Below, piece by piece: positions 16,773-26,290 of a stretch of DNA of 28,565 nt (within the stretch, counting starts at the first letter, position 1; the number at the start of each line of letters is the position of its first letter). The position numbers and the translations under genes were made by a program. The notes under the pieces were generated by a model. The model worked only from the letters and a program-made list of their open reading frames with translations, was not told the DNA's origin and ran no database searches. The DNA is from Chara braunii (Eukaryota > Streptophyta > Charophyceae > Charales > Characeae): NCBI GenBank assembly GCA_003427395.1, contig BFEA01000046.1:2069346-2097910 (forward strand). Direction: 5' to 3'.

Positions 16773-18630
16773 ATGGACGACTACCCTATATACGGCTTGC
16801 ACGTGGGGTTCTCCCTCTGGGGGACCCTCTGGCATCTCCTCTTTCCTCTAGGATTTTGGAATACCATGACGTGTAGGGTTGAGATGAGGGGCGGTACTCG
16901 GACCACTCCTTACACAAAGGAACAAGAGGAGGAGGCTGCAAAGATTCTGGCCGAGCAAAAGGCCAGGAAGGAGAAGAGGGAAGTTGTGAAGCAGACCAAA
17001 ATGTTGGCCTTACTGGAGGAGCAAGCCGCCAAGAAGAAGTAGTTGGAAGAGGAGCTAGAAAAATTGAAGAGGGAAGAAGAGGCAAAGTTGAAGGCGGTGA
17101 AAGAAGAAAAGGAGGAGGAGGACATCCCATTAATCAGGAAGGTGATAAGAGAAAAAGGGGAGTCCTGTGGCACGAAGGAGGACCCATGGTTGGAAAAGAA
17201 GGTGTCTGAGTGGGTTGCAAACTTGTCCTTGGGTGAAAATGGAAAGGCGATGTTATATGTGTTGAGGGCTGAACAGGAAGCAGTGGTAAAAGAATGGGAG
17301 GCAAAAGAGGACCCCTTAAAACGCCAGACGCTTGAAGAAGAAAAGAAGCTAGAATGGAAGTTGCGTCTGACTAGGGAGAAAAAGAAGAGAATGGAGGAGA
17401 CGAGTAAGGCTGCGAAGGAGTTGGAGGTGGTGAAGCAGCAAAGGGCGCAGATGGAGGTGCAACCGGATTGGCAAGGAAAGATGGAGGTAATGGCTAGGAA
17501 TATCGAATTCTTGGCGAGGGCCCAATAAGAGCAGTATCAGTTTTCGAGGGACAGGATGTAGCCTTGCGATCCATACGATTGGGCTTTAGAGAGTTCGTCT
17601 GTGAGATGATGATGCACGTGGGCTCAGAAGTGAGAGCAATAATGGAGAGCACGGAACGATTTAGCACTGGCGCCATAGAGGGCGCTAAGCTAGCAGCTCC
17701 AAGGGAGGAGGAAGCACATCCCCGTAGGGACCCAGTCAAGGTCAAGTTCCTTGATCCCTACAGATGGAAGACGGGGGAGAACTTTGACAATTGGGAGGCG
17801 AACATCAATTGTATGTTCACCTCCAAAATATCATATCCGAGGAGCTAGTTTTAATTGCTTTCCATGCTCTCAAGGACGAAGCAGCAAGCTTCGCCAGATC
17901 GCTTGCCCACGCAGCTAAGTGCGATAATGACATGGTAGCCTACTCTGCGATCACACCCCTAAGCAAGTTTTTTGAATTGTTGCGTGAGAGATTTGTTGAT
18001 GTTACTAGAGGGATTATAGCCTCCGATAAGCTTCAGACCGTCCACTCATGTCAGTGGAAGAGTGCAAGGGCACTCAAGGGAGTAATGGATGAATTGGTAG
18101 CTGTCCCTGGCCATGGAGTCACAGAGACTCAGTTGGTCCAATTATTTTATCATGCCATGCCTGAGTCCTTGCGGTGGCACTTGTTCGACAAGAGCAAGGA
18201 ACCCACTATGACCTACGATACTTTGAAAAGGGAAGTAGTGGCTTTCGAGGCGCAGTCCATGCCACCTACCACCTTCTGGCACAAGGATCTGGACAAGGGC
18301 CAAAAATGGAAGGGTCGTACCATCTCTGGCCAAGTCAAGGCCTTGGATCACCTGATTCTGACTTTAGACGAACCATATGAACAGATAGAATGGGCCCAAG
18401 AGGAGGAGGGCAATAACGATAGTCAGAGGAGGACTTACGCTGCTGTCACGGCTGGAGGGAGGCCGCAAGGGAGAGGAGGCCGGGGCCAAGGCAGCCAGGC
18501 CTCCAGTGGTCGAGGACAGAGCGACCAGGGGGTTGGCGGCAGAGGAAACCGCCAAGTGGGAGGCAGGGGTCAAGGTCCCCCTCAAAACCACTCTCGTTTT
18601 ACTCGGTCACCTCCTAGGAGGGGTGGATAG
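16773..18630 (+). pseudogene. gag: Gag polyprotein, element B1 (broken)
   Basis: ATG 16773 has a good context (CACCATGG) and is conserved in copy B2. After MDDYP comes a hydrophobic segment of about 22 residues (GLHVGFSLWGTLWHLLFPLG), then a long Lys/Glu-rich coiled-coil region, then a capsid-like region (FHALKDEAASFARS, FELLRERF, LVQLFYHAMPESLR). It closes with an Arg/Gly-rich tail (GRGGRGQG repeats). Gag builds the virus-like particle and packages element RNA. Breaks: TAG at 17040-17042 (copy B2 has AAG), TAA at 17526-17528, frameshifts near 17530-17560 and near 17815, and TAG at 18628-18630. An N-terminal membrane-like segment is unusual for a plant Ty3/gypsy Gag. Confidence 0.8.
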
Positions 18631-18633
18631 CAC

Positions 18634-18689
18634 AAGGCAGGCCCTGAGAAGATTTGGGCCTAAGGCAGGCCCTGGGAAGATTTGGGCCT
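18634..18689 (+). repeat. 28-bp tandem duplication between gag and zinc knuckle
   Basis: AAGGCAGGCCCTGNGAAGAT plus TTGGGCCT occurs at 18634-18661 and again at 18662-18689 with one change. The unit is not a multiple of three, so one copy changes the reading frame. Confidence 0.9.
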
Positions 18690-18835
18690 AGAGCAGACAG
18701 TATGGCAGCAAAGGATAAACCAGGATTAGTGCATTTATTGTGGTGATCCGAGGCATATTATTAAATACTGCCCTAAGTATAGAGAGGCCCGGTTTGCTGC
18801 ACAGGTAGCAACCGCCGGTAGGAGTTGCAAATGCT
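18690..18835 (+). pseudogene. gag: Nucleocapsid CCHC zinc knuckle, element B1
   Basis: Codons 18730-18771 encode CIYCGDPRHIIKYC, an exact CX2CX4HX4C knuckle that binds element RNA. It lies in the same frame as the end of gag but is separated from it by TAG 18628-18630, by the 28-bp duplication and by a TAG immediately before the first Cys. Confidence 0.85.
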
Positions 18836-19029
18836 CCTACCCCTAGATCATGTGGAGAAGAGTGCACGCACCACAAAGAAATTCCCAACCCACGTGTCTA
18901 TGGCAGAGGTTGCTGGCCAGTGCCTAGATAGCTGTTTGGAAACTGCTTGTGTGAGAGTCTCTCTAGGCACTTCCCTCACAGGCCTGGCAGAGGAGCTAAA
19001 GGAGAGAATATCGGCCTGGGCCAAGACAA

Positions 19030-19372
19030 CTAGTTTTAGTAGATGTAGAGGTCTTTATAGGCAGAGTAGGGGCCCTTATAGACAGTGGGCCCACTCGCAG
19101 CTATATTAGTAGGAAAGTGCTGCATAAGTCGAAGTTAAATTTGAAGGTCCAAAAGTTAGAAGACCCCATAGTCAGACAACTACACTATGCGAGTCGAGGA
19201 TTATGTAGAGGGAGTTCAAGCGTACTTTCGCCTATAGAAGGATGGGAAGGTAGAGAGAGTTTTCTATTCCTTAACTCTCCTCGTAGAAGACTGTCTTCCC
19301 TTCGATATGGTCCTGGGAATGGACTATGGAGAGGCAGCAAGGGCCACACTCCAGTTGAGAGAGCACGAGTGT
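19030..19372 (+). pseudogene. pol: Aspartic protease, element B1
   Basis: The frame reads VDVEVFIGRVGALIDSGPTR, with the catalytic DSG at 19081-19089, then after a frameshift near 19180 continues to FDMVLGMDYG, the usual C-terminal DxxLGxD motif. The protease matures the Gag-Pol polyprotein. DSGAT is more usual than DSGPT, so the residue after DSG is atypical. A TAG interrupts the flap region near 19238. The last part is fused in frame to RNase H through a roughly 100-base junction, because the RT core is missing. Confidence 0.8.
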
Positions 19373-19445
19373 AGGCTCCCTAGTCCATCAAATTGCTCGC
19401 TTGTTTCATGTGCCGGGAGTAGACAACACCTTGGCACATTGATGT

Positions 19446-19987
19446 CTCAGTGCTCCTGCGTTTGCGCGATTGGTGAAGAAGCAATCTGGGAGTGGGATAG
19501 AGATTGTGCATCTACCTTGAAGAAGTTGAAGCGGGCCTTGATAGAGTACCCAATCCTCAAGGTAGCCGATCCATCATTACCTTTTGTTGTCACCACTGAC
19601 GCAAGTCAGTATCGCATAGGTGTTGTCTTACAGCAAGATGATGGCAATGAGTATAGACCCATAGAGTTCATGTATGCTAGGATGCCTTCAGAGAAGGTAG
19701 CGACATCCACCTATGAGAGGGAACCTTACGCTCTCAGGCAAGCATTAGACCACTGGAAGCACTACTTGCTTGGGAGGCACTTCAAAGTCTATTCAGACCA
19801 CGAGACGCTAAGGTGGTTAAAGACGCAGGCCAAGATGACACCTAAGCGTACTAGGTGGGCCGCAAAGATAGACCAGTTCGACTTTGAGCTCAAGCCAGTC
19901 AAAGGAAAGTATAATGTAGTCGCGGATGCTCTAAGCAAGAGAGCTGATTACCTTGGAGTGATAGTTCACTATCTGGATATAGGGTGA
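19446..19987 (+). pseudogene. pol: RNase H domain, element B1
   Basis: It starts with WEWDRDCASTLKKLKRAL, which is the end of the RT thumb/connection region. It continues with PFVVTTDASQYRIGVVLQQD, STYEREPYALRQAL, VYSDHETLRWLKTQ and VVADALSKRADYLG. The catalytic Asp (GAC 19598-19600), Glu of YERE and Asp of SDH are all present, unlike in element A. The frame is open back to 19307 in protease, an in-frame protease-RNase H joint of about 226 codons, and ends at TGA 19985-19987. The polymerase palm with YxDD is nowhere in the element. Confidence 0.9.
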
Positions 19988-20674
19988 GACCTGCAACAAA
20001 AAGTTAAAGACACATATGCGCAGGACCCTATCTATAGTGATCTCCTCGAGAGAGTTAAGGAGTCTCCAGAGTCTGAGTCAGACTACCGCACTACGGATGG
20101 GTTACTATTCGAGAAAACTAACGTAGTTGACCGCTTGTGCGTTCCCAACAGTGAGGAGATCCGTAGCTTGATTTTAGGGGAATGCCATGATACAGAGGGA
20201 CATTTTGGTTGGCAAAAGACATTGGCTAACCTCGTTCGCGTCTGGCATGAAGGCCGATTGCATAGAGTACGTACGCAGTTGCAAGGTGTGTCAGCGGAAC
20301 AAGACCACTGCACGAGCCCCTCTTGGTCTTCTCAAACCACTACCTATTCCCGCAAGACCCGGAGATTCTGTATCTATTGACTTTATGGATGTTGGGGTCA
20401 GGAGTAGGCATGGCAAGAGCCAAGTCATGGTTATAGTTGACAGATTTAGTAAGTATGCAGTCTTTTTTCCTTTGCCCGCAGAGGCACGTACAAATTTAGT
20501 TATAGATAAGTTCTTTGATCATTGGGTCAACGAGCATGGTCTACCGCTGTCAATAGTTAGTGACAGAGATACCAGGTTCACTAGTCAGAACTGGCCGAGT
20601 TAATGAGAGTCTATGGCTCTAAGTTGTTGATGTCATCTGGCCGTCGTCTAGAGACTAACGATCAGACTGAGTAG
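19988..20674 (+). pseudogene. pol: Integrase, zinc-binding and catalytic domains, element B1
   Basis: The finger reads GECHDTEGHFGWQKT ... CKVCQRNK, with a frameshift near 20240 inside it. The core has Asp in SIDFMD (20379-20381), Asp in VSDRD (20562-20564) and Glu in QTE (20669-20671), the D,D,E triad. A frameshift at about 20597 separates the second Asp from the Glu, and TAG 20672-20674 follows the Glu directly. The usual HPQ before the Glu is replaced by RRLETND. It is non-functional as it stands. Confidence 0.9.
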
Positions 20675-21391
20675 ATGAACAAAGTCTTGCAGCAAGTTCT
20701 CAAAATGTATATTAGACCTGACCAAGTTAACTGGATGAGATGCTTCCGAAGGTGGCCAGCGCATACAACAATAGCGTGCACTCAGCAACTTGTCGCACTC
20801 CCAACGAGTTACGCGGGAGTTCGCGATACAACATGAGAAAGAGATTGCTACGGTAGTTGAGAACCTCAGGAAAGCCCAACAGAGAATGATAGAGCGAGCC
20901 AACAAGCACCGTCGCCCATCACAGTTCCAAGTGGGCGACTTATTTTGGGTCAAGTCAAAAGAGTTTGCTCTCGAGGAAACATCTCACATAAGTTGTTGCC
21001 TGCATATTGAGGACCGTGGCTAGTCCTAATAGTAAAGGGCGGAGAGGATGGACTGTTCTACACAGTCGAGATTCCAACACACCTCCACTCCTACCCAGTT
21101 TTTCATGCGTCAAAGTTGTTGCCTTGTACCACAAGTCAACAGTTTCCATCACGGAGATCCATGATTCCTCCGGACATGAATGCAAGGTACGACATTGACG
21201 GCATCGAAGGTGAAGATGTCTTTTGAACAAGACGTAGAGGCAGTCCACAGAAACAGTATAAGGTCAGGTTCGCTTTTCAGGAACCAGAGGACGACTGCTT
21301 GTTTACACGAACAAAACTTCTTGAGACCGCTCCCAATGTAGTTCGAGCCTATGAGAGAGAGAAGAAAGATAAAGGTCCACCCTTGGACTGA
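20675..21391 (+). pseudogene. pol: Integrase C-terminal region with chromodomain-like tail, element B1
   Basis: Fragments in several frames give SAYNNSVHSATCRTPNEL, RANKHRRPSQFQVGDLFWVK, FYTVEIPTHLHSYPVFHASK and a tail of the form YKVRFAFQEPEDDCLFTRTKL...VVRAYERE, ending at TGA 21389-21391. The order and motifs match the tail of element A at 4214-5031. The shared Y-V-F...D-F-R-L...YERE pattern suggests a chromodomain-like targeting module. Frameshifts lie near 20780 and 20990, and a stop near 21226. Confidence 0.75.
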
Positions 21392-21429
21392 ACTATTCTC
21401 GGAGGACCTCGAATGTAGGCCGGCGGGAG

Positions 21430-22360
21430 TGAAACGGTTTTCACCTTCGCAGTGACAGATGTAGATCCCAGGGCTCGATCCCTAGACCTCTCCTCACCCC
21501 TGTACAGTACCCCTGTGTGTTTTGAACCTGTGACCTGCGTTTTACGAGTCTGTTATTGTCTGTCATAGGTCGGTGTAGTTGTCGGGTCTTAAACTGTACG
21601 TCTGTCGGCTAGGGGTTATTGTTGTGTTGAGGCCGTAGCTGTAGCAATTCCGAAAGGTCAAGGTCGTAGCTGCTACAGTCGTGAAAGGTCAAGGTCGTAG
21701 CTGCTACAGTCCCGAAAGGCCAAGTCCACAGACTTCTGGAAGGTCTGGAAGTGGCCACGTTACTCACAGCAAACCAGAGGCAAGTGGGCAAGTGGTGAGT
21801 CGAACTTCGCTTAGTCAGCGGTACCCAGTCCCAGTCTCACTTCGTACAGTCAGCAAGTACCATGAGGGACTGTGTGCATCATGGGCCCGGTGGAAAAGGG
21901 CAGACCAGCGACTTACAGAAGTATAAATCAAAAGGCAGCGTCCAGCCATTCATTCATTCCTGCGTGAGCCATGCGGAAGCACTGCCTAGGCGTCTTGTGC
22001 GAGGTGGTCTGCAGAAGCCCGAGGTTGAAGTGGCCTGAAGGGAGATAGTTCGTCCATAGCCAGTAATAGTGGAGCGACCATAGCCGTTGTAGCTTAGAGA
22101 TAGAGTTCAGTGTGTGTGTGTGTGCTTTGTACTGAGTTTGTGTGCGTGGGATATCCAGGGAGATCCAGAGTTGAGTGCGTGCAAATGGTTGCGTGAATAC
22201 AGTGTCGGACAGAGGATGTGTGAGCGCTTAGGCGCCACATGTATCCAAACTGTGTTCTCGACTTGAATATCTTTGAGCTTTGTGTGGGCGCACAACACCA
22301 GCGTGGATTGACATATGTTTGCATGTATGGAAAGTGAAGAAGAAAGCGAGTCTGATTACA
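21430..22360 (+). repeat. Shared LTR: 3' LTR of B1 and 5' LTR of B2
   Basis: It is 931 bp from TGAAACGG to GATTACA. It includes the three 31-bp units (21635-21727), a TATAAAT box within a 157-bp segment absent from the other LTR, and a short GT run. It is preceded by the end of B1 pol and followed by a primer-binding site and a second leader. Only weak purine (GGCGGGAG) precedes it, so the polypurine tract is poor. Confidence 0.88.
21922..21928 (+). promoter_or_regulatory. TATA box of the family B LTR
   Basis: TATAAAT lies at a sensible place for the U3/R border, 193 bases after the 31-bp units. The homologous segment is missing in the LTR at 14456. Confidence 0.6.
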
Positions 22361-22361
22361 T

Positions 22362-22373
22362 TGGTATCGGAGC
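22362..22373 (+). promoter_or_regulatory. Primer-binding site, initiator tRNA-Met type (B2)
   Basis: TGGTATCGGAGC starts one base after the LTR end. It differs from the standard TGGTATCAGAGC at one position, and the same G occurs at 26138. Confidence 0.85.
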
Positions 22374-22485
22374 TGGTGCTCGCTGTTACATGCGCCATAG
22401 CAACAGTGCTCCAAAGAAGAAGAGTCCGCCGTAGCCGCTCCGCTGGAGGAAGGTGACGCGCACCTGGAAAAAGATATCAACAGAG

Positions 22486-22486
<1 letters not shown>

Positions 22487-22572
<86 letters not shown>

Positions 22573-22573
22573 G
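22487..22573. repeat. (GATA)n followed by (GA)n
   Basis: About nine GATA units run into about twenty GA units. This corresponds to the position of the N gap in copy B1. Confidence 0.95.
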
Positions 22574-22858
22574 GAGCGATACAAGATTGTTGTGCAGTCC
22601 AAGGAAAAAGGTGGCGGCCATAGCCGTCGAGCTTGGACACATAGTAAGCGAGGAAGGAAGAAGATCGAGTAAGGAGGAGGGAGAGACCAAGGGGAGAGAG
22701 AAGCCATAGCTGAGGAAGAAGGGAGAGAAAGAGGAGGAAAGAGAAAGACATAGCCGGGGAGGAGGAGGAAGAAAGTGAGAAAGAAGGAAGGAGGGAGAAA
22801 TTGAATATCGAAGGTTGGTGAGAAAGAAAGGGATCGACAGCCATAGCCGAGTTGAGGG

Positions 22859-23023
22859 TTGACCTGGGCGTTGATTGAGGGGTTGACCAACGTTGACCAA
22901 GACTTTGATCGAGAAGTTGACCAGGGAGTTGGCGGGCGTTGACGGGCGTTGACCAAGGCGTTGATTGGCGAGTTGACCGAGCGTTGACCAGTGTTGACTG
23001 AAGTTGTTGACCACGAAATTGAC
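22859..23023 (+). promoter_or_regulatory. Array of eleven TTGAC (W-box-like) sites, copy B2
   Basis: TTGAC occurs at 22859, 22883, 22893, 22917, 22939, 22949, 22973, 22984, 22994, 23007 and 23019, all on the plus strand. Copy B1 has nine in the matching interval; unit gain or loss between copies is visible around 22939-22973. Confidence 0.6.
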
Positions 23024-23725
23024 CAAGCTGGAGTTGGTATACTCTTGCCAAGCCTTCATCCAATCCCCTCACCCTATGGATGTGCACTCACCTTATGGTA
23101 CTAGCTGAGTCTGTTCGTCTCTTCTTTCTGCGTCGAGTCTCTTATGTCCAGGTGATAGGAACTCCGTGTATGAGGTCGTAGAGCTGCGTTGACCAAACCC
23201 ACACGAGCTAAGTAGGGCTATAGACGGTGTCTTACGACTGACTGACCCGGAGGACAAACCCTCCCAAGAACCGGTACAGACCGGCGGGCTACTAAGTGTG
23301 GCATGGTAGGCCCAAAATTCGAGCTTTGGGCTGCACAACCAGCTGTGTAAGTGTTGAGCGGACTTGCTGATCGCGTCATCCTATTTGCGACGTTAAACAA
23401 TTCCTGAGGAGTTATGGGGGATCTCCTTAGATGCCTTCTGATCAACATTGAAGTCCTGTAGTGACATCTTAGTGATAGGTCTAGGCTAGAGACCCTAGTT
23501 GACAGGGTCCTGAACTGGAGTGAAAGCCAGGTGGGATTTACATCAGGTGCAGGGCATCTGGGTCTGGTTTGTGAAGGACAGTGGTGGCGAAAGCTTCCGT
23601 CGGCCGTGGTAACCTGGCTGAATCGAAGGGAAAGGCTTTGTGGTCCTTAGACAGTCACTCGGTCAGTCAAGGGGGTAGGTCTAAGTGGTGAGGAGTGGGA
23701 CAGTTCTTGTCGTGCACTTGACACC

Positions 23726-24869
23726 ATGGACGACTACCCTATGTACGGCGTGCTCGTGGGGTTCTCCCTCTGGGGGAGCCTCTGGTGTCTCCTCTTTCCG
23801 CTAGGATTCTGGAATACCATGACGTGTAGGGTTGAGACGAGGGGTGGTACTCGGACCACTCCTTACACGAAGGAACAGGAGGAGGAGGCTCCAAAGATTC
23901 TGGCCGAGCAAAGGCCAGGAAGGAGAAGAGGGAAGTTGTGAAGCAGACCAAAATGTTGGCCTTACTGGAGGAGCAAGCCGCCAAGAAGAAGAAGTTGGAA
24001 AAGGAGCTAGAAAAATTGAAGAGGGAAGAAGAGGCAAAGTTGAAGGCGGTGAAAGAAGAAAAGAAGAAGAAAAAGAGGAGGACATCCCCTTGATCAGGAA
24101 GGTGAGAAGAGAAAAAGGGAAGTTCAGTGGCGCGAAGGAGGAGGATGACCCATGGTCGGAAAAGGAGGTTTCTGAGTGGGTTGCAAACTTGTCCTTGGGT
24201 GAGGATGAAGAGGTGATGGTATATGTGCCGAGGGCTGAACAAGAAGAAGTAAAAGAATGGGAGGCAGAAGAGGACCCCTTAAAACGCCAGACGCTTGAAG
24301 AAGAAAAGAAGCTAGAATGGAAGTTTCGTTTGACTAGGGAGAAAAAGTAGAGAATGGAGGAGGCGAGTAAGGCAGCGAAGGAGTTGGAGGTGGTGAAGCA
24401 GCAAAGGGCGCAGATGGAGGCGTGCAGGTAATGGTTTGGAATATCGAATTCTTGGCGAGGGCCCAAGAAGAGCAGTATCAGTTTTCGAGGGACCAGGATG
24501 TAGCCTTGTGATCCATACGATTGGGCTTTAGAGAGTTCGTATGCAAGATGATGATGCGCGTAGGCTCATAAGTGAAAGCAAGAATGGAGAGCACAAAACG
24601 ATTTTGGACGGGTGCCATAGAAGGCGCTAAGCTAGCAGCTCGAAGGGAGGAGGAAGCACGTCCACGTAGGGACCCAATCAAGGTCGAATTCCCTGATCCC
24701 TACAGTGGGAAGAAGGGGGAGGACATCAATTCGTATGTTCACCTACAAAAGATCATACTTGAGGACCAAAATTTTAATTGATCGCTTCCCCACGCAGCTA
24801 AGTGCGATAACGACATGGTAGCCTACTCTGCGATCACACCCCTAAGCGAGTTTTTAAAATTGTTGCGTG
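23726..24869 (+). pseudogene. gag: Gag, element B2 (broken and truncated)
   Basis: It begins MDDYPMYG with the same hydrophobic stretch as B1 (VLVGFSLWGSLWCLLFPLGF), followed by the Lys/Glu-rich coiled coil. A one-base deletion in an A run at about 23908 shifts the frame. The main frame resumes with EDIPLIRKVRREKGK and stops at TAG near 24348, where B1 has AAG. A roughly 50-base deletion near 24779 removes the FHALKDEAASFARS block. The gene is cut at 24869 by the following LTR. Its stops differ from those of B1, so each copy decayed separately. Confidence 0.8.
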
Positions 24870-26136
24870 TGTGATGACCCGTCCATACATGGACTGAAAC
24901 ACACAACTGATTTTTGAGTTTTGCCCATAGACTGAATGCCCTGCTGAGTTTCCCGCTTGCTACTAAGTCTGTGTGTGCACGCTTGCTGGACTGCATGTAT
25001 GTCTGTCTGCTGGATGGCTTGAGTGTGTGTGTGACCATGCTTGGGTGTGTGGGTGACCGTGCCCGTCTGAGTGCCGGTTGGCATGAGTACGTGTGTGGCC
25101 CGTCAAGGCACTTGCTCGTTCGTTGGGCCCTCAGGGCCGGTACTAACTTGTGATTGTGACATTGAGGGGTTGCAACAGGGAAAAACACTCAAGTAGCGGG
25201 TAGGCCGGTACCGCACCTGGAAGGGGTAGATGTGCAGGTACCGGAGGCCGAGAAGAAGAAGACAAAAGTGGCATTTTTAGAGACCCAGTAGTTGTAGGTT
25301 AGGTCTAGGCAGATATCAGTCCAACCAGTTTGGGTCTAGGGCCTGTACGGGCAATATCAGAGGCTGCAATGATGTTTCCTTCCGAAAGGGAGGAGGTACC
25401 GGTTGCTTGGGAGGCCGAGCGGCTTGGAAGTCACCGCCCAAGAGGCAAAGCAGGCCGCTATATCTTCTGGTCGGGCGGAGAGTCCGGCCTCTTTTTCGGT
25501 GTGCAAGTTTGGCGACACAGTGGTGGAACGCTGGTTGGAGCAGCGCTATGCTGGATCAGCGCTGCTGGGGAGGAAGGAGAAGGACATGAGGGAGGAAGAA
25601 GGAAGGAAGGGGGAGGAGCGCCAGGGGTACTTACTTGGCTATGGTGACAACCATCTTCATCACCTTGGTGGGCGCTGCAGCAGGGAGTCCCCAACTGGGG
25701 AGATCCACACCAGGAAGCGTCAAGGCAGGATTGGGCATGGCGGCCTGAGCTACAGCAGCCATAGCTGCTTTGGGTTGTCCTTTGGGCATCTGAGCAAGGC
25801 CTAGTAGTCCGCCATAGCCTCGGCCCATGGGAGGGAAGAGTGGGGAGGCTGCCATGGCTATGGTGGACCTCAAGTGATACCTGCAGTAGAAGAGGGACTC
25901 AGACATTGATTCTTGTATGAATAAGAGAAGGGGGAGATAAGGAGGAGGAGATTGTTGGGCGAAGAATAAGTTGTCATTGTCTTTGCTGGTGTACATCTTC
26001 TTCTTCTTCTTTTTCACTTCTTCTTCTCCTCCTAATCCTCTTTCTCTCCTCTCAAGTTCATTCATTTCTTTCTGCTATTGGATGGCATCGTACTTTTCGG
26101 TGGATGTGTATCTCGAAATTGGCCAGGGTCATAACA
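24870..26136 (+). repeat. Probable 5' LTR of a third family, inserted into B2 gag
   Basis: TGTGATGACCCGTCC begins exactly where homology to gag stops, and ATAACA ends one base before a tRNA-iMet primer-binding site. The tips TGT and ACA are inverted, as in LTRs, and the length is 1267 bp. No partner LTR is in the window, so the call rests on the ends, the primer-binding site and the insertion point. Open frames inside it on both strands, such as 25403-25804 (+) and 25631-26065 (-), have no recognisable domain. Confidence 0.55.
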
Positions 26137-26290
26137 TTGGTATCGGAGCGGATTCTACTTGCTGGTGAGAGTTGACTTTGCTGCCCTAACCCTANGTGGA
26201 TGTGTATCTCGAAATTGGCCAGGGTCATAACATTGGTATCGGAGCGGATTCTACTTGCTGGTGAGAGTTGACTTTGCTGCCCTAACCCTA
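26100..26290. other. Assembly join: 95-bp exact duplication around a single N
   Basis: Bases 26100-26194 and 26196-26290 are identical with one N at 26195. It has the same signature as the join at 2028. Confidence 0.85.
26138..26149 (+). promoter_or_regulatory. Primer-binding site, initiator tRNA-Met type (third family)
   Basis: TGGTATCGGAGC, as at 22362. A second copy near 26234 results from the 95-bp duplication around N26195. Confidence 0.75.

Larger units (their letters stand above)
14456..22360 (+). mobile_element. Element B1: Ty3/gypsy LTR retrotransposon lacking the RT core
   Basis: Two homologous LTRs (14456-15287 and 21430-22360) both start TGAAACGG and end ATTACA. They flank a primer-binding site, an A/G-rich leader, gag, zinc knuckle, protease, RNase H, integrase and a chromodomain-like tail. 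The RT catalytic domain that should lie between protease and RNase H is missing. Stops and frameshifts occur in every gene. The 3' LTR is at once the 5' LTR of a second, truncated copy (B2) that follows it. Confidence 0.88.
21430..24869 (+). mobile_element. Element B2: second, truncated copy sharing an LTR with B1
   Basis: The order LTR, primer-binding site, leader and gag is repeated as in B1, in the same orientation. It stops at codon LLR of the capsid region (24869), where a new LTR-like sequence begins at 24870. The tandem LTR-internal-LTR-internal form is expected from recombination between LTRs of sister copies. Confidence 0.85.

Noticed and set aside
22094-23087. Long minus-strand ORFs of 233-321 codons
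   Set aside because: They are antisense to the A/G-rich leader of B2 and full of Ser-Leu repeats from (GA)n. Overlapping minus-strand frames are open as well, which points to composition and not coding.
24870-24905. Second hammerhead (GATGA ... GTCC/GGAC ... GAAAC)
   Set aside because: The core C before TGATGA is G, the stem II flanks are unequal (CCC against T), and no proper stem III/GTC is found.
25631-26065. Minus-strand Ala/Pro-rich ORF
   Set aside because: It lies inside the probable LTR, shows no domain, and continues from a Lys-rich run made by (CTT)n; coding status is not supported.
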